DNA of 64,000 nt from assembly GCA_029204225.1 (NCBI GenBank), contig CM055109.1, positions 41,460,544 to 41,524,543 of the forward strand, given 5' to 3'. Below are positions 33,066-43,914 of this stretch, piece after piece; the first letter of the stretch is position 1; each line of letters starts with the position of its first letter. The notes under the pieces were generated by a model. The model had not been told where the DNA came from, made no database searches, and saw nothing but the letters and a program-made list of their open reading frames with translations. This DNA comes from Diphasiastrum complanatum. Its lineage: Eukaryota; Streptophyta; Lycopodiopsida; Lycopodiales; Lycopodiaceae. Made by a program: the position numbers and the translations under genes.

Positions 33066-33809
33066 AGGACGGCACGCTAGGGATTATATAACGCCACCGT
33101 TGGATCTTGCCATCCACATGGAGATTTTGCCACGTGTACATACACTGATATTTGTAGCCCACGGAAAATAGGAGTGCGGCAAGTTGGTCGGTCGGAATGG
33201 GACCACGAACATCGGACGACGGGAGTGACGGCTCAGCCGGCGAAGGACAGCCGGCAAATCTAACATTTCCCGGCCCGGAAAATTTCCCCAGAGAGAGGCC
33301 AGGTCCCGGGGGCCCCACAAAAATCAAAGCGTCAACCGAAAAACTTCACCCTTCTTTTTGAAAGCCAAAATTTCAGTCGCGACTGCCTGTACAAACGCCG
33401 GAGCCTTCTTCTATGGCTCATCTGAAGGGTGACCGTGAAACATACACGTCATATGACGTCTGAAACTGAAACAACTGTTCAAATTCCAGAAATCCAAGCC
33501 TGTCCAGGCCCCAGGGTGACAGGCCACTATTCACAGTATTATCGTATAATGATATACTGAGAAATATTACGAGTATTGGCCTATATAAATAAAAGGTGGG
33601 CCCCCGGATGGCCAAGGGGGGCCAGGGGTTAGGAAATTGATAAACGGGGGTTTAAGGACCTCGAGAATCTCCATTACCGTTAAACTAAATACCAATTTTC
33701 AATTGCAAAATGCCATGGCTGTTTGCCAATTTGCTATGCTCTAAACCTAAATTTGTTATGCATACTTGAAAGACTCCTTGACGAGGTATTGATGAGTGGG
33801 CTCCCATTC
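33066..33809. other. GC-rich then AT-rich spacer upstream of MCTP
   Basis: 33180-33320 is GC-rich with no gene recognised. TATATAA lies at about 33077-33083 (readable on either strand) and TATAAATA near 33583 on the plus strand. No transcript can be assigned. Confidence 0.35.
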
Positions 33810-33961
33810 GGGAGTGCACCGCTTGCACTCCCTACACCATGTCAGGGAGTGCAATGGTGCAATTCTCACCATTGCCTTCCTTGAAAAAAAAATTTGTTGC
33901 GTTCTCAGCAAAGCAGATGCTCTCCCTAACATGGTGCAAGGAAAGCCTGCGGTGCACTTCC
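33810..33961. repeat. Nested hairpin / miniature foldback element
   Basis: Left arm 33810-33849 (GGGAGTGCACCGC...TCAGGGAG) and right arm 33922-33961 are imperfect 40-bp inverted repeats. Inside, GCAATGGTG and CACCATTGC form a second perfect 9-bp stem at 33851-33875. It could be a MITE or an RNA hairpin gene; no clear target duplication was found. Confidence 0.7.
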
Positions 33962-34219
33962 TAAGTAGCCGTTTGACGAGTGTTGGGGTGGGTTGCAACT
34001 TGCTGGCGGGTATATCTATTTTTGCTTACCTGTTGTGAGTTAAGATTGGGTGTGTCTCTTGAGCTTCCTTAAAATTCTATAGTATACCCTACAACCATAA
34101 AAAAATTTGACGTTATTGGTTCCAATCAAACCAATTTGCCAATTGTACATTCTCATTGAAATTTTCATTAAGGAACCAATCGACTCCATTTTTATTTTTT
34201 CTTTTGTGGTTAGGGGGGG

Positions 34220-34302
34220 TGTTATGCATTACATATTTTGCCCTTGTATAACATTACACGGTGGCGTGAACGTGGTTGTAGTCCTCTACTTTAATATCCA
34301 CA
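34220..34302 (+). repeat. 83-bp direct repeat, copy 1
   Basis: TGTTATGCATTAC...ATCCACA; five mismatches by eye to copy 2 at 34929-35011. Both copies are preceded by a run of seven G. The TG...CA ends make it look like a very short LTR. Confidence 0.8.
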
Positions 34303-34913
34303 CCCACCCACAACAAGGTATCCTCTAAAGGGATATGGGAGTAGTCATAATCAAATCCCATGAAATTCTTAGGCCTTCAATCAAGTATTGTGGACATGTA
34401 TGCCCTACTACATGTAGTGATATCGTACAATTTCATCTAACCTATACTCAACTAATATGTATGCCCACCTCCACTACTATGGAACCCCTTAACTTATGAG
34501 ACATCCTCATGCTCTCCAAAGAGTATTTGACTTTGGGCTTTGCAAAGCCTATTGAAAGAATGAAGATTGGAAGCTCTTTTTTCCATAAAACAAGGTTATA
34601 ATATTGTTAGGTTATCCATAAAACCTTGAATACTTCAAGGTATCAATCATCAAGGACTTACAAGAAACCACATGTTTCATTTTTAAGAAAAGAATATAGG
34701 AGATTCAGCTTAGACATCGTATAGGTGATGAGCTACGACCTAGGCAATTGAGAGTTGTAACCTTCTAATGAAACAAGTTTCCTAATAACTTTTTCATCAA
34801 GTAAAGTTTGTAATTGTACTAAAAAAACATACATCATGGTGAGGGGTGATCTTTTCTCATATGAAGACTCTCTTGTGCATCAAGCTTTTACCTTTTTCAT
34901 AGCAAAATGGTCT
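34297..34913 (+). repeat. Long inverted repeat, left arm
   Basis: Matches the reverse complement of 38814-39509 almost throughout, apart from an ~80-bp extra stretch in the right arm (about 39272-39350). It fills the space between the two 83-bp direct repeats. Confidence 0.85.
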
Positions 34914-34928
34914 TTTTTGGGGGGGCGT

Positions 34929-35011
34929 TGTTATGCATTACACATTTTGCCCTTGTCTAACATTACACGGTGGCGTGAAGGTGGTTGTAGTGCTCTACTT
35001 TAGTATCCACA
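34929..35011 (+). repeat. 83-bp direct repeat, copy 2
   Basis: Second copy of 34220-34302. Together they bound a ~0.8-kb unit resembling a terminal-repeat miniature element, but no tRNA-type primer site follows copy 1, so that class is not established. Confidence 0.8.
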
Positions 35012-35012
35012 C

Positions 35013-35715
35013 TGTCTGGCAGACGATAATGCAAATGCAGCTCTCGATGGTCAGGTGCCAATGCCTACCTATCTGCAAATTTGCCAGTCATTAAGCCAAG
35101 CGCTTAATGAGATCAACAACAGGAACACTTTGCGTGATCAACAAATGGAAGTACTATTAAATCAAGTGAGAGTTTTGTCTGCTCCAAATTTGGGCTTTCA
35201 GCCAAAACCATTTTCGAGGGAGAAGAAAGAGAAGAAGCTTGAAATTGTGGATGACTGGTTAACCAAGTGGACCGGTTATTTTAATTTACACGGAATTCCT
35301 GAGGAGAAAAAGATAGAGAGTGTTATTATGTTCTTCTGTGGTAAAGCTTTATAGTGGTGGCGTGACTTACAACCTAAAGCTACCACATGGGACGAGTTTA
35401 AGGAGGTGTTCAGAAAGTTGTTTGTAGTTGTGGACGACTCAGATTTTTACCAAAGATTTGTGAATTGCAAAATGGGTACTCGGAGTTTGGACTCGTACCT
35501 ACAAGATTTTATGGATTTATGGAATAAAGTCCCCTCATTCGATGCAAAACTGGCACTGTGGCAGTTTATCCTAGGTCTGCCTACAGATTCTCAAAATGAG
35601 TGTAAGCGTAACGTGCTTCAAACTTTTGATGATGTAGTTCGTGTCGCGAAAGCGTATGACTCCACGGTTGTGGCATCTAGGAAGCAGTTGAGTAAGCATC
35701 AGCTCTTGCCATAAT
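35013..35715 (+). pseudogene. Ty3/gypsy gag (retrotransposon capsid) fragment
   Basis: Open from 35013 through a Met at 35055. Typical capsid signatures: WLTKWTGYFNLHGIPEEKKI, then a stop in L*WWRDLQ near 35352, then TWDEFKEVFRKLF, YLQDFMDLWNKV and FILGLPTDSQNECKRN. This is the Retrotrans_gag fold seen in gypsy elements. One internal stop and abrupt ends at both sides show a fragment. The C-terminal knuckle, protease and pol are missing; an LTR fragment follows at once. Confidence 0.85.
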
Positions 35716-35716
35716 T

Positions 35717-36041
35717 GACAAGAAAGCTAAATCTTGGTTTTTGTGCATTTCTTGAGTAATCTCTCCATTTGTCTTGTGATTTTATGCTTCTAATGGTTTC
35801 TAAGCTTAGTGTACTTCATTATTTGCTGGTAGTCCGTACTCTGACAGGTCTTCACACGTGTGAAACCAGCAAGTACAAGTTTTGATCATATTTGATTGTT
35901 CTTGTTAGATTTGTTGATGTAGATTTGATCTAGTGCTATCTAATCTTGTGTAGATTGGTAGATCAATCTAATCTAACGCCCAATCACACTTGTGGATCTG
36001 ATTTGGATCCATTCTTGGTCCTTTTTGCTGTACTTTCACAC
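35717..36041 (+). repeat. LTR fragment related to copia element B LTR
   Basis: Shares order and wording with 4070-4361: AGTCCGTACTC, the palindrome TTCACACGTGTGAA (35852-35865), TTGATTGTTCTTGTTAG, TAGATTGATAGATCAA-like text and TTGGTCCTTTTTG, ending TTTCACA. It is cut on the left; the right end abuts transposase coding sequence. Confidence 0.75.
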
Positions 36042-37785
36042 TATCGATTGGCTTTGCTTGAGATTCCTCCCATAGTTTTTGCCAATCTTCCACAGACATC
36101 CTCTTTGGAGGCATCTCTCTCTCAACTCTTTCTCCAAAAACTCTTCTATGAGTGTCTCTGAATGGATGGCCTTCATGCAAGTATTTACGATGATTTTCAT
36201 AAACCACTTTTTTGAGACTATAAGAATATCTTCCCACAAGATTTGGCCCGCACAAAAAACAAGCATTTTTTCCAGCCGTTTGAAAGCCTGCCCAACAAAT
36301 AGATACTATCAATCACTAATAAAAAGAATATGTCAAAGAACAATTATAGCCATTGTAGTATATCATGTAAATGTCAAGAATTACTAGTTGTATGTAACTG
36401 TAAACAAACTCCTATGTACACAAGATAGACATTGTTTGAATGATTACCTGAGCATTCACCTAATCCTGGATAGTCATGCATTGTCCACATTACAATGGCA
36501 TGTAGTGTAAACTCTTTCTCATGTAAGGGGGTTTGGCATTTTGTGAGTAAATCATCTGCGAGTTTTGCGAGTTTAGTGTTTTTAAATTATGTCAAATTGA
36601 TTGCACATGGCGTGCTACATTGTTTTTAGGTTTTTAAAATTGATTCTACTTCACTTTTGGGGGTGAAATCTATTTGTATACTTCACTATCGTGTTGTTTA
36701 TTTTGTTACTAGCTAAAAGATATGTCTGCGAATCATGTTGTCCACACATTATACATAGTAGGCTATATCATTGAGAACGCAGAAAACTTAATCACTTTAA
36801 TTTTGCATTTATCAAGCTAAAACATTTTTGTCTACTGCCAAGGATTGATGTACGACCATACATTAAAAGACATGATGGTATGTGGGCAAGCCTATGATAG
36901 GTATCATAAAATCAACGTTGGTGAAAAATATATATTTTTATTGTATGTTCTAGATGAAGGCTATAACTTAGCTATTAAGTTTATGTTGAGATGATGAAAT
37001 AATCATCCATGTGCCATGAAATTTTAGAAATCATTTGTAGATAAAACTCGCAAAACTCGCAAAGAATTTACTCGCAGATTGTCAAAACCCTCATGTAAGG
37101 GGTGCAAAATGTCATATGCTTTTATCCCCTTCCACAAATCTTCCAACTCGTCAATAAGTGGCTCAAGATACACATTCATGTTCTTGACCTTGCGTTGGCC
37201 AGGAATTAGAAGTGCCAACATAATTTGTCCCTTTTTTGTACTCAACCAAGGAGGAATATTATAATTTACCAAGCAAACAGGCCAAATGGACCACATAGTT
37301 GCTTATACACCAAAGGGGTTCACACCATCTGTTGCAAGACCAAATCTCACATTTCTTGACTCATTGGCAAAGCTTGGATACTCTTTGTTGATGTGTTTGC
37401 ATGCAGGTGAATTTGAAGGTACCCTCATCATCCCATCCGTAGAGGTATTGTGTGCATGCCAGTCCATAAGTTGTGCAAGAGATTTACAACGAAATAAACG
37501 TTGCAATCGTGGAATTACTGGAAAATGTCATAAAACTTTGCACGGAATAGTTGCCCCTTACAAATCATCTCTATATCGAGGAGTATCACAAATGGGACAT
37601 TTCTTGAGTGATTCGTACCTTCCTCGATATAAAATACAATCTTTTGGACATGCATGATATTGCTTGTAGTCCATCCCGATGTTAGACAACATCTTTCATG
37701 CCTCATCTCTTGTCTCAGGCGTGACATTCTCTTTGGGAGAATTTTGTTTTTCAATAGTCTGTACATGACAAAAGAAGTCATTGTA
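36042..37785 (-). pseudogene. CACTA (En/Spm) transposase, N-terminal and middle part
   Basis: Minus-strand reading from 37785 down to 36042 gives successive signatures of the plant tnp2-type transposase: an HGRCC-type region (37781-37515), RLFRCKSLAQLMDWHAHN and RNVRFGLATDGVNPFG (37506-37303), WPVCLVNYNIPPWL and LLIPGQRKVKN (37296-37100), LHAIVMWTMHDYPGLGECSG (36525-36447), then FQTAGKNACFLCGPNL and YENHRKYL (36293-36200). An intron is visible: donor G|GTAATC after ECSG near 36447 and acceptor GGGCAG|G near 36293. A 562-bp MITE (36529-37090) splits the coding sequence, and there are stops. The protein stops at 36042, where an LTR fragment abuts it. The C-terminal half occurs on the plus strand at 41457-42084. 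Confidence 0.85.
36529..37090. mobile_element. Mutator-like MITE, 562 bp
   Basis: Imperfect ~47-bp terminal inverted repeats (GGGTTTGGCA... and ...TGTCAAAACCC), both containing CTCGCAAAACTCGCA-type text, flanked by a 10-bp duplication TCATGTAAGG (36519-36528 and 37091-37100). A 9-11-bp duplication with long inverted ends fits the Mutator class. No coding sequence inside. It lies in the CACTA transposase exon region. Confidence 0.88.
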
Positions 37786-38813
37786 AAAAAATTATCACTA
37801 GATGTCCAAATTGTAAATTTTGTTTCAAATAAAAAATGACAAGTAGATGAAAATTTTTTTATTTAAATAATGATGTGAGGCTTTGGTCACTCCATCTATA
37901 TTTGGCTTGAAGATTTAGTAGAAGTAGAGAAGCTGCCAAACGAGATGTTTTTGCTCTAGGGGATACAATGCGATCTTTGATTCTTCTCATATTTTTTTGA
38001 AAAATTCATATTTTTTCCTTTTTTGATTTCATGATTTGTAGTTTAATTTTGTATATAAATATAGGATAGAAGGTGAGGTAGAATGAGTGACAATTAGGAT
38101 AGATAATATAATCTTTCTCATTAAATCAAAGTGAGCATTGTAACAAAATTTTGGGTACCTACATAGATAGCCTTGCTCTAGAGAGGAGGATTGCACATTT
38201 TATACATGCTCCATCCCGATTTTCTATACATTTACTTAATTTTGAAATCAAGCATTTAATTCAAGAACACATGTCGTTTCTATTTCTAGTGTAGTTTGAG
38301 TTGATTTGTTCTTACTTCCGCATTACATACAGTTCTAATAATTAGCAAGATCCATTTATGGGGTAGAAAATCTTCTTATCATCCGTTTAGTAAGATGAAT
38401 GTGTGTCTGGTACAAAGTGAATCGGGTTTCAACTCACTACACCGGTATGAAAGTAGTTAAAGTCCATATCAAATTTGGATCTACGCATGTTGATTTCTCT
38501 CAAAGTTTTTGAACTACAATGAAAATCCATTGATAATGGAAAGTTGTAGTCTTTTACATTTAGTTGCTTGGTAAACCATACAAATTTGTAATTAGAAATT
38601 CACATGCCTATAAATTTATTTTAGTGTTGTTAGAAATTTCAACCTTTTCAATAAATCAATTTAGCATAGTTTTTTTTAGCACACCTTATGATCTTTTTGG
38701 GTAAGAGTAACTAGGATTTAAGCTCAACCCTTACATAAAGGGATGGCCTTCTAAAGACCTTGTCATGGTTCAAGTCGTTTTGAAGTTAAGTATCGACATT
38801 TAAAGTCATTAGA
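37786..38813. other. Non-coding AT-rich stretch
   Basis: No domain, repeat pair or RNA gene recognised. Confidence 0.4.
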
Positions 38814-39509
38814 AAGACCATTTTCCTATGAAAAAGATAAAAGTTTGATGCACAAGAGAGTCTTCATATGAGAAAAGATCACCCCTCACCATGATGTATG
38901 TCTTTTTAGTACAATTACAAACTTTACTTGATGAAAAACTTATTAGAAAACTTGTTTCATTAGAAGATTACAACTCTCAATTGCCTAGGTCGTAGCTCAT
39001 CACCTATACGATGTCTGAGCTGAATCTCCTATATTCTTTTTTAAAATAAAACATGTGGTTTCTTGTAAGTCCTTGATAGGAGTTGATTGATACCTTGAAG
39101 TATTCAAGGGTTTATGGATACCCAAATAATATTATAACCTTGTTTTATGGAGAAAAAGAGCTTCCTATCTTCATTCTTTCAATAGGCTTTGCAAAGCCCA
39201 AAGTCAAATACTCTTTGGAGAGCATGAGGATGTCTCATGAGTTAAGGGGTTCCATAGTAGTGGAGGTGGGTATAACATAAAATTCACTATAGTCAATATG
39301 TTTGTATCCTTCTATGTATATGTATATATGGAGAATCGAAGCTTACATATTAGTTGAGTATAGGTTAGATGAAATTGTACGGTATCACTACATGTAGTAG
39401 GGCATACATGTCCACAATACTTGATTGAAGGCCTAAGAATTTCATGGGATTTGATTATGACTACTCCCATATCCCTTTAGAGGATACCTTGTTGTGGGTG
39501 GGTGTGGAC
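38814..39509 (-). repeat. Long inverted repeat, right arm
   Basis: Inverted copy of 34297-34913 with ~80 bp extra. It ends at 39509 exactly where the gypsy LTR begins, so its outer end was cut by that insertion. It lacks the 83-bp direct repeats. Confidence 0.85.
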
Positions 39510-39969
39510 TGTAAGAACCACCAAGTGAAGATCTACAAGATTCCAATCACATGCAAACCCACCCAACCAATATGGAGAGGCTATTCAATATTCTAACCAA
39601 TCCACCCCCAAGCCACAATGAAGAACACAAGAGAGGAGAGGAAGAACTGGCTCAAGAATCACAATTCACAATAGGAGGATGGGCGAGTTTCCACTAGACT
39701 TATTTCTCTCCAGAGAGAGAGAATATTCCCTTAAGGATCCCCATGCAACCTAAATTGAGCTATTGATCTCCCATTCTTGCATTAAAGCAGTCTCCACCAT
39801 GCATGTGCTCCTATGTCCAATAGGTCTGGGCCCTCATATGATTATTAGTTATTTAGTACGACCACGTCCGGAATGACGTAGCATAACTAATAACCACATA
39901 CAACTGGAGTGACCGGCTATCCACATCAGGAATAATTTTGATTCCCTTGTACAGGACATGGACATAACA
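39510..39969 (-). repeat. 3' LTR of a chromodomain-type gypsy element
   Basis: 460 bp; in element sense TGTTATGTCC ... GGTTCTTACA. The right edge is followed by a polypurine tract (AAGGGGGAAGAA in element sense, 39970-39981). Confidence 0.75.
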
Positions 39970-41456
39970 TTCTTCCCCCTTAAACCATTTCTATCTCTAG
40001 AAATGAAAATTAGGGATATTCTTCCACCTGATCAAGCACTCAGAGATAGAACGATTTCTCAATTGTTTATCTCTGGTTCTGAGTACCTTTTCAAGTTCCA
40101 AGGGAACATTAAGCGATGAGTCCTCCAAATGGGTAAGATCTTCTTCTAAACCAACTACCTCACCTTCATGCAAACTTAATTTCAATCGGCTTACATGAAA
40201 CACGGGGTGAGTTGTAGTCTTGTTCTGAAGATCTAGTTCATAAGCTAAAGAACCAATTTTCTTTATAATTCGAAACGGTCCACAATATCTCGTAGACAAT
40301 TTATAATGCTTCCCTGTACTCATAGTCTTAGAATCCTTAGGTATTCTAAGATATACCCAGTCATCAACTTTAAAATCTCTGGGTGACCTTTTAAGATCAG
40401 CATAGTGCTTAGCTCTATCCTGAGCACTCCGGATACAATCACGGGCCACTTGCAACATTTCACTCATATCATGCAAGAAATCTACAACTTTCTGGATCTT
40501 AACAAACTTTGTCTCCACATTTACCGGAGATCTAGGTTGAAACCGTACATCAGCATAAACAGACTATAACCAGTAGCAGAATGTTTCCTACTGTTATAAG
40601 CAAACTCAATTAAAGGTAATCTTCCCACTGAGATTGCCTGTGAGACATATAGATTCTCAACATATCCTCCATAGTCTGATTAGTTCTCTCAGTCTGGCCA
40701 TCTGATTCAGGATGATTAGAAGAACTAAAGCTAAGCGAGGTTTCAAGCTTATGGAATACAGCTGACCAAAAGTGACCTGTAAACTTAGGATCTCTATCAC
40801 TAACTATATCACTTGGCAATCCATAAAGCCTAAATTATCTTTCCACAAAGATCTGGGCTAAATCCGAAGCCTTAGCAGTTGACTTGACTAGTATAAAAAT
40901 AGCTAACTTTGTCAACCTGTCCACCACAACCCAAATAGAATCATTTTGGCGTTGGGTCCTTGGAAGTTCAACCACAAAATCCATAGATATACTTTCTCAT
41001 TGTTTTTGAGAAATATCTAGGGGTTGTAGCAACCCTCCAGTCTTTAAGCGTTCAGCTTTGGGTAACTGGCAAGGTCTACACTCTTCTGATCTTTCCTAGG
41101 AACCTGAGACCCCTGTGAGTAGATCTCTATTCCATTCTCATTTTTTCCTATCTCCACCATCTTCCAGATGGGACCAACATGAAAATCTGATTCACATTTT
41201 CCTCTCAGTGAAAGATATAGATCAGTGGAAATCTGGGTGAAAGAAAGTTCATTTAATTCACCAATTCGACTAAGTGCATCCGCAACTTGGTTAGAGTTGC
41301 CCTTGACATATCGGATCTCATGATCAAATTCCTGCATAAGCTCGGCCCAGTGAGCTTTACGACCCCTTAGATCATTCTAATTACAAAAGTAATTCAGAGG
41401 TTGGTGATATGTATACACTATAAACTGACTACCATAAAGGTAATGCCTCCATATAA
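39970..41456 (-). pseudogene. Ty3/gypsy RNase H end, integrase and chromodomain-like tail
   Basis: Minus strand in order: RNase H tail (HYLYGSQFIVYTYHQPL, then HEIRYVKGNSNQVADALSR) at 41456-41280, linker, decayed integrase zinc-finger region at 41240-40830, integrase core (IVSDRDPKFTGHFW, NHPESDGQTERTNQTME) at 40819-40610, the integrase C-terminal GPFRIIKKIGSLAYEL-type module and HPVFHVSRLK near 40300-40170, and a chromodomain-like end (VLRTRDKQLRNRSISECLIRWK) at 40085-39997. This order marks a chromovirus-type gypsy element. Stops and frame changes occur between pieces. The 5' two thirds are absent, and the right edge abuts CACTA transposase sequence at 41457. Confidence 0.87.
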
Positions 41457-42084
41457 CCTTTTGATTAATCACCTACTTGATCCCATACACATATTTAAAA
41501 ATGTGGGTGAATCTATTTGGAAACACTTGATTGGTGAAAAAGATACCATTGCAGCAAGGCACGACCTAAAAGAATCAAACACCAAAAAAGGATATTGGAT
41601 AAAGGATGGTGAAGATCATGCTCCAAAAGTGCCTTGGACATTCACTAAAGAGGAGCTTAACCATGTGCGCTCCATTATTCATGACATTAGAACACCAATT
41701 GGTTTTGCACATTCTCTACGGTCATCATTCACAGTGGATGGAAAGTTGGAAGGTCTCAAATCTCATGATTGGCTAAAGATGATTCAATTCATCTATCCAT
41801 TATCAATTCGTGGGTGCTTGTCAAAAGATATTTGTGAGACCATATACAAACTATCAATCATTGTCAGGTATTTACATGTATTTGGTGCATTTTTTTAATT
41901 AGTATTTATTGATTGGAAATTCAAATAGACATAAAATGGATTGAATATGTTGCAGATGGATGTGTTCAAAAGAAATTCGTGAGCTAGATCTTTGAAAGAG
42001 ACATGAGGATATGGTGGAGATTGTGTGCATGTCTGAGAGATATTTTTTGACTTCCATCATGGACTCAGTATTCATGCAATCCAT
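41457..42084 (+). pseudogene. CACTA (En/Spm) transposase, C-terminal part
   Basis: Plus-strand frame with LLINHLLDPIHIFKNVGESI, KDTIAARHDLKE, WTFTKEELNHVRSIIHDIRTP, GLKSHDWLKMIQFIYPLSIRG and LSKDICETIYKLS, all typical of the tnp2 C-terminal half. An intron is visible: donor CAG|GTATTT at 41868 and acceptor TTGCAG at 41955, after which WMCSKEIREL and a stop-broken continuation follow to 42084. It continues almost directly from where the minus-strand half at 36042 ends, so both probably come from one gene. Confidence 0.85.
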
Positions 42085-42261
42085 GCAATCAATGTAGTTA
42101 ACGAGATAGATATTGTAGATGTTTTTTATTCTTCAAACGGATTGTTAGTAATAAGCTCATATCTTTTACAATTTGTAGTTGGCTTTGTGAGCACGCAATT
42201 TCACCCACAATTGTCTTCTGCGTCACTAACTTGTAATTCATGACATTCAATCTGAATAAAA

Positions 42262-42878
42262 GTGTTGTCTAGTTCTACGGTCATATTCTTTGTCAGTACT
42301 CCCTATTCATCTCAGTCGAATGGCTTAGCCGAGGAGAAGAACCGTACCCTTGTCGAGTCAGCCAAATGCATGTTGGCACATGCATCTTTGCCAAAGAGCT
42401 TTTGGGCTGAACCTATGTCCACTGCAGCTTACATAAAAAATAGATGTTCTCGATAAAGGCCCTCTCAAGCAAAACACCACACGAAGTGTGGACAAGCTCT
42501 AAGCCTTCATTGAAGAACCTTCGAGTATTCGGATGCATTGCCTATGCGCAAATCCCGAAGGAGACAAGGAAATATTTCAACTTCCAAGGTCTCAAGACCA
42601 TCCTCATCGGATACACTTCATCTAACAACACCTACAAGTTGTACGACCCCGATACCCAGCAGACTTTGTTCAACGGGTATGCAGTTTTTATCGAGTATCA
42701 GTTCATCGACTTCAAAGGCAAGGATAAAGTTCTATGTGAACCTTCTACACCTACCATCGACACAACAATCAGAGCTTCTGGCTCAAGTGTGCCCATAGTC
42801 GATCGACTACTTGACAGGGAGTCAGACGAAGAAGTTGTTGGTACCATAGGAAATTTGAGCTCCAAAAGGGCCTTATAA
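42262..42878 (+). pseudogene. Ty1/copia integrase C-terminal fragment (element D)
   Basis: YSSQSNGLAEEKNRTLVESA (the end of the integrase core with its Glu), KSFWAEPMSTAAYIKNRC, then after a frame step LSSKTPHEVWTSSKPSLKNL, RVFGCIAYAQIP and ILIGYTSSNNTYKLYDP, ending in the acidic linker. It is closest to the fragment at 49998-51345. It is interrupted at about 42879 and partly resumes at 43270. Confidence 0.85.
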
Positions 42879-43269
42879 GAATTCGTGCCAAAATCTCCTT
42901 TTGTTATTAAAATACTATAACACTATTTTCAGCTAATACATTTGACTTGACATAACTTTTTAACCATAGCTCAAAACTATGTCACATAAGCTATCATTGG
43001 AAAGCGCTCATCAAGTGCTTTCTAACGCACCAATGCTTGCCAAAATCGGACTTACCACTAAAAGGTTATGTCCATTTTAATGTGGACTCAAAATGTGGAC
43101 ACAAAAAAAAACGTTACGGTCCACATAAAATGTGGACATAAAATTTTTGAAAAGTCAAAAAAAGCATCTTTACAAATGGCCCTTTTGGATTCAAAAGTTT
43201 CCCTAATGTCAGCAATGACAAATAGAAGCAATGAATCATCAGCCAGCATCAGCTCATCCATGGATATTC
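42879..43269. other. Insertion between copia fragments
   Basis: About 390 bp of AT-rich sequence. AATGTGGAC is repeated near 43078, 43093 and 43131. No terminal repeats could be fixed. Confidence 0.35.
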
Positions 43270-43625
43270 AAAGCGAAGTATGATGTTGAAGGAAGACTAA
43301 AACCGATACAAGGCCAGATTGGTCACCAAAGGCTTCTCATAGGTTCCAGATCTGGATTCTTCTGAGACTTTCAGCCCTGTTGTTAAGTATGTTTCAATTT
43401 GATTATTACTTTCCTATGCAGATGCAGCCGATCTCGAAGTCCACCAAATGGATGTCCAGACCGATCTACATGTCACAGCCAGAGGGACACAAACTGAAGG
43501 GTAAGGAACACCTTGTGTGCAAAATCCACAAGGCTCTATATGGTCTGAAATAGTCACCAAGAGCCTGGTTTCAGAAAATTAATGCATTTCTAATCAAGAA
43601 TGTTTTTCCTTCAAAGATCCTTGTA
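43270..43625 (+). pseudogene. Ty1/copia reverse transcriptase fragment (element D, continued)
   Basis: Several frames are needed. YMSQPEGHKLKGKEHLVCKI, then HKALYGLK, a stop, and SPRAWFQKINAFL mark the RT fingers/palm (about 43470-43600). Before it are decayed KARLVTKG-like and DAADLEVHQMDV-like stretches. The catalytic YVDD region is gone. Confidence 0.75.
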
Positions 43626-43914
43626 ATGTCGATCTTTTTGAAGCCGTGCGTGCATTCTTTGAGACCGTAAATTTCCAATTGCATGAACAACTTTGTAAGC
43701 TTTGTGGCAAACATGGATCAAACTCTAATCCAACTTTTGACTTGTGTGATCCTACTAGATGACACAAGCCCTACAACATCTCTTTCAATAATTTCAAGTG
43801 ACATAAAATGACGAATTTGGTGAGATTCTTCTAAAGAGACTTTATTTGCAGCTTGACAACACTATGAGAGAAAAATAAGAATAAAAAAAAAAGACTTAAA
43901 AAAATTAAAATAGA

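Noticed and set aside
34220-35011. Confident TRIM annotation
   Set aside because: Short direct repeats with TG...CA ends fit, but there is no primer-binding site after copy 1 and no target duplication, so it was listed only as repeats.
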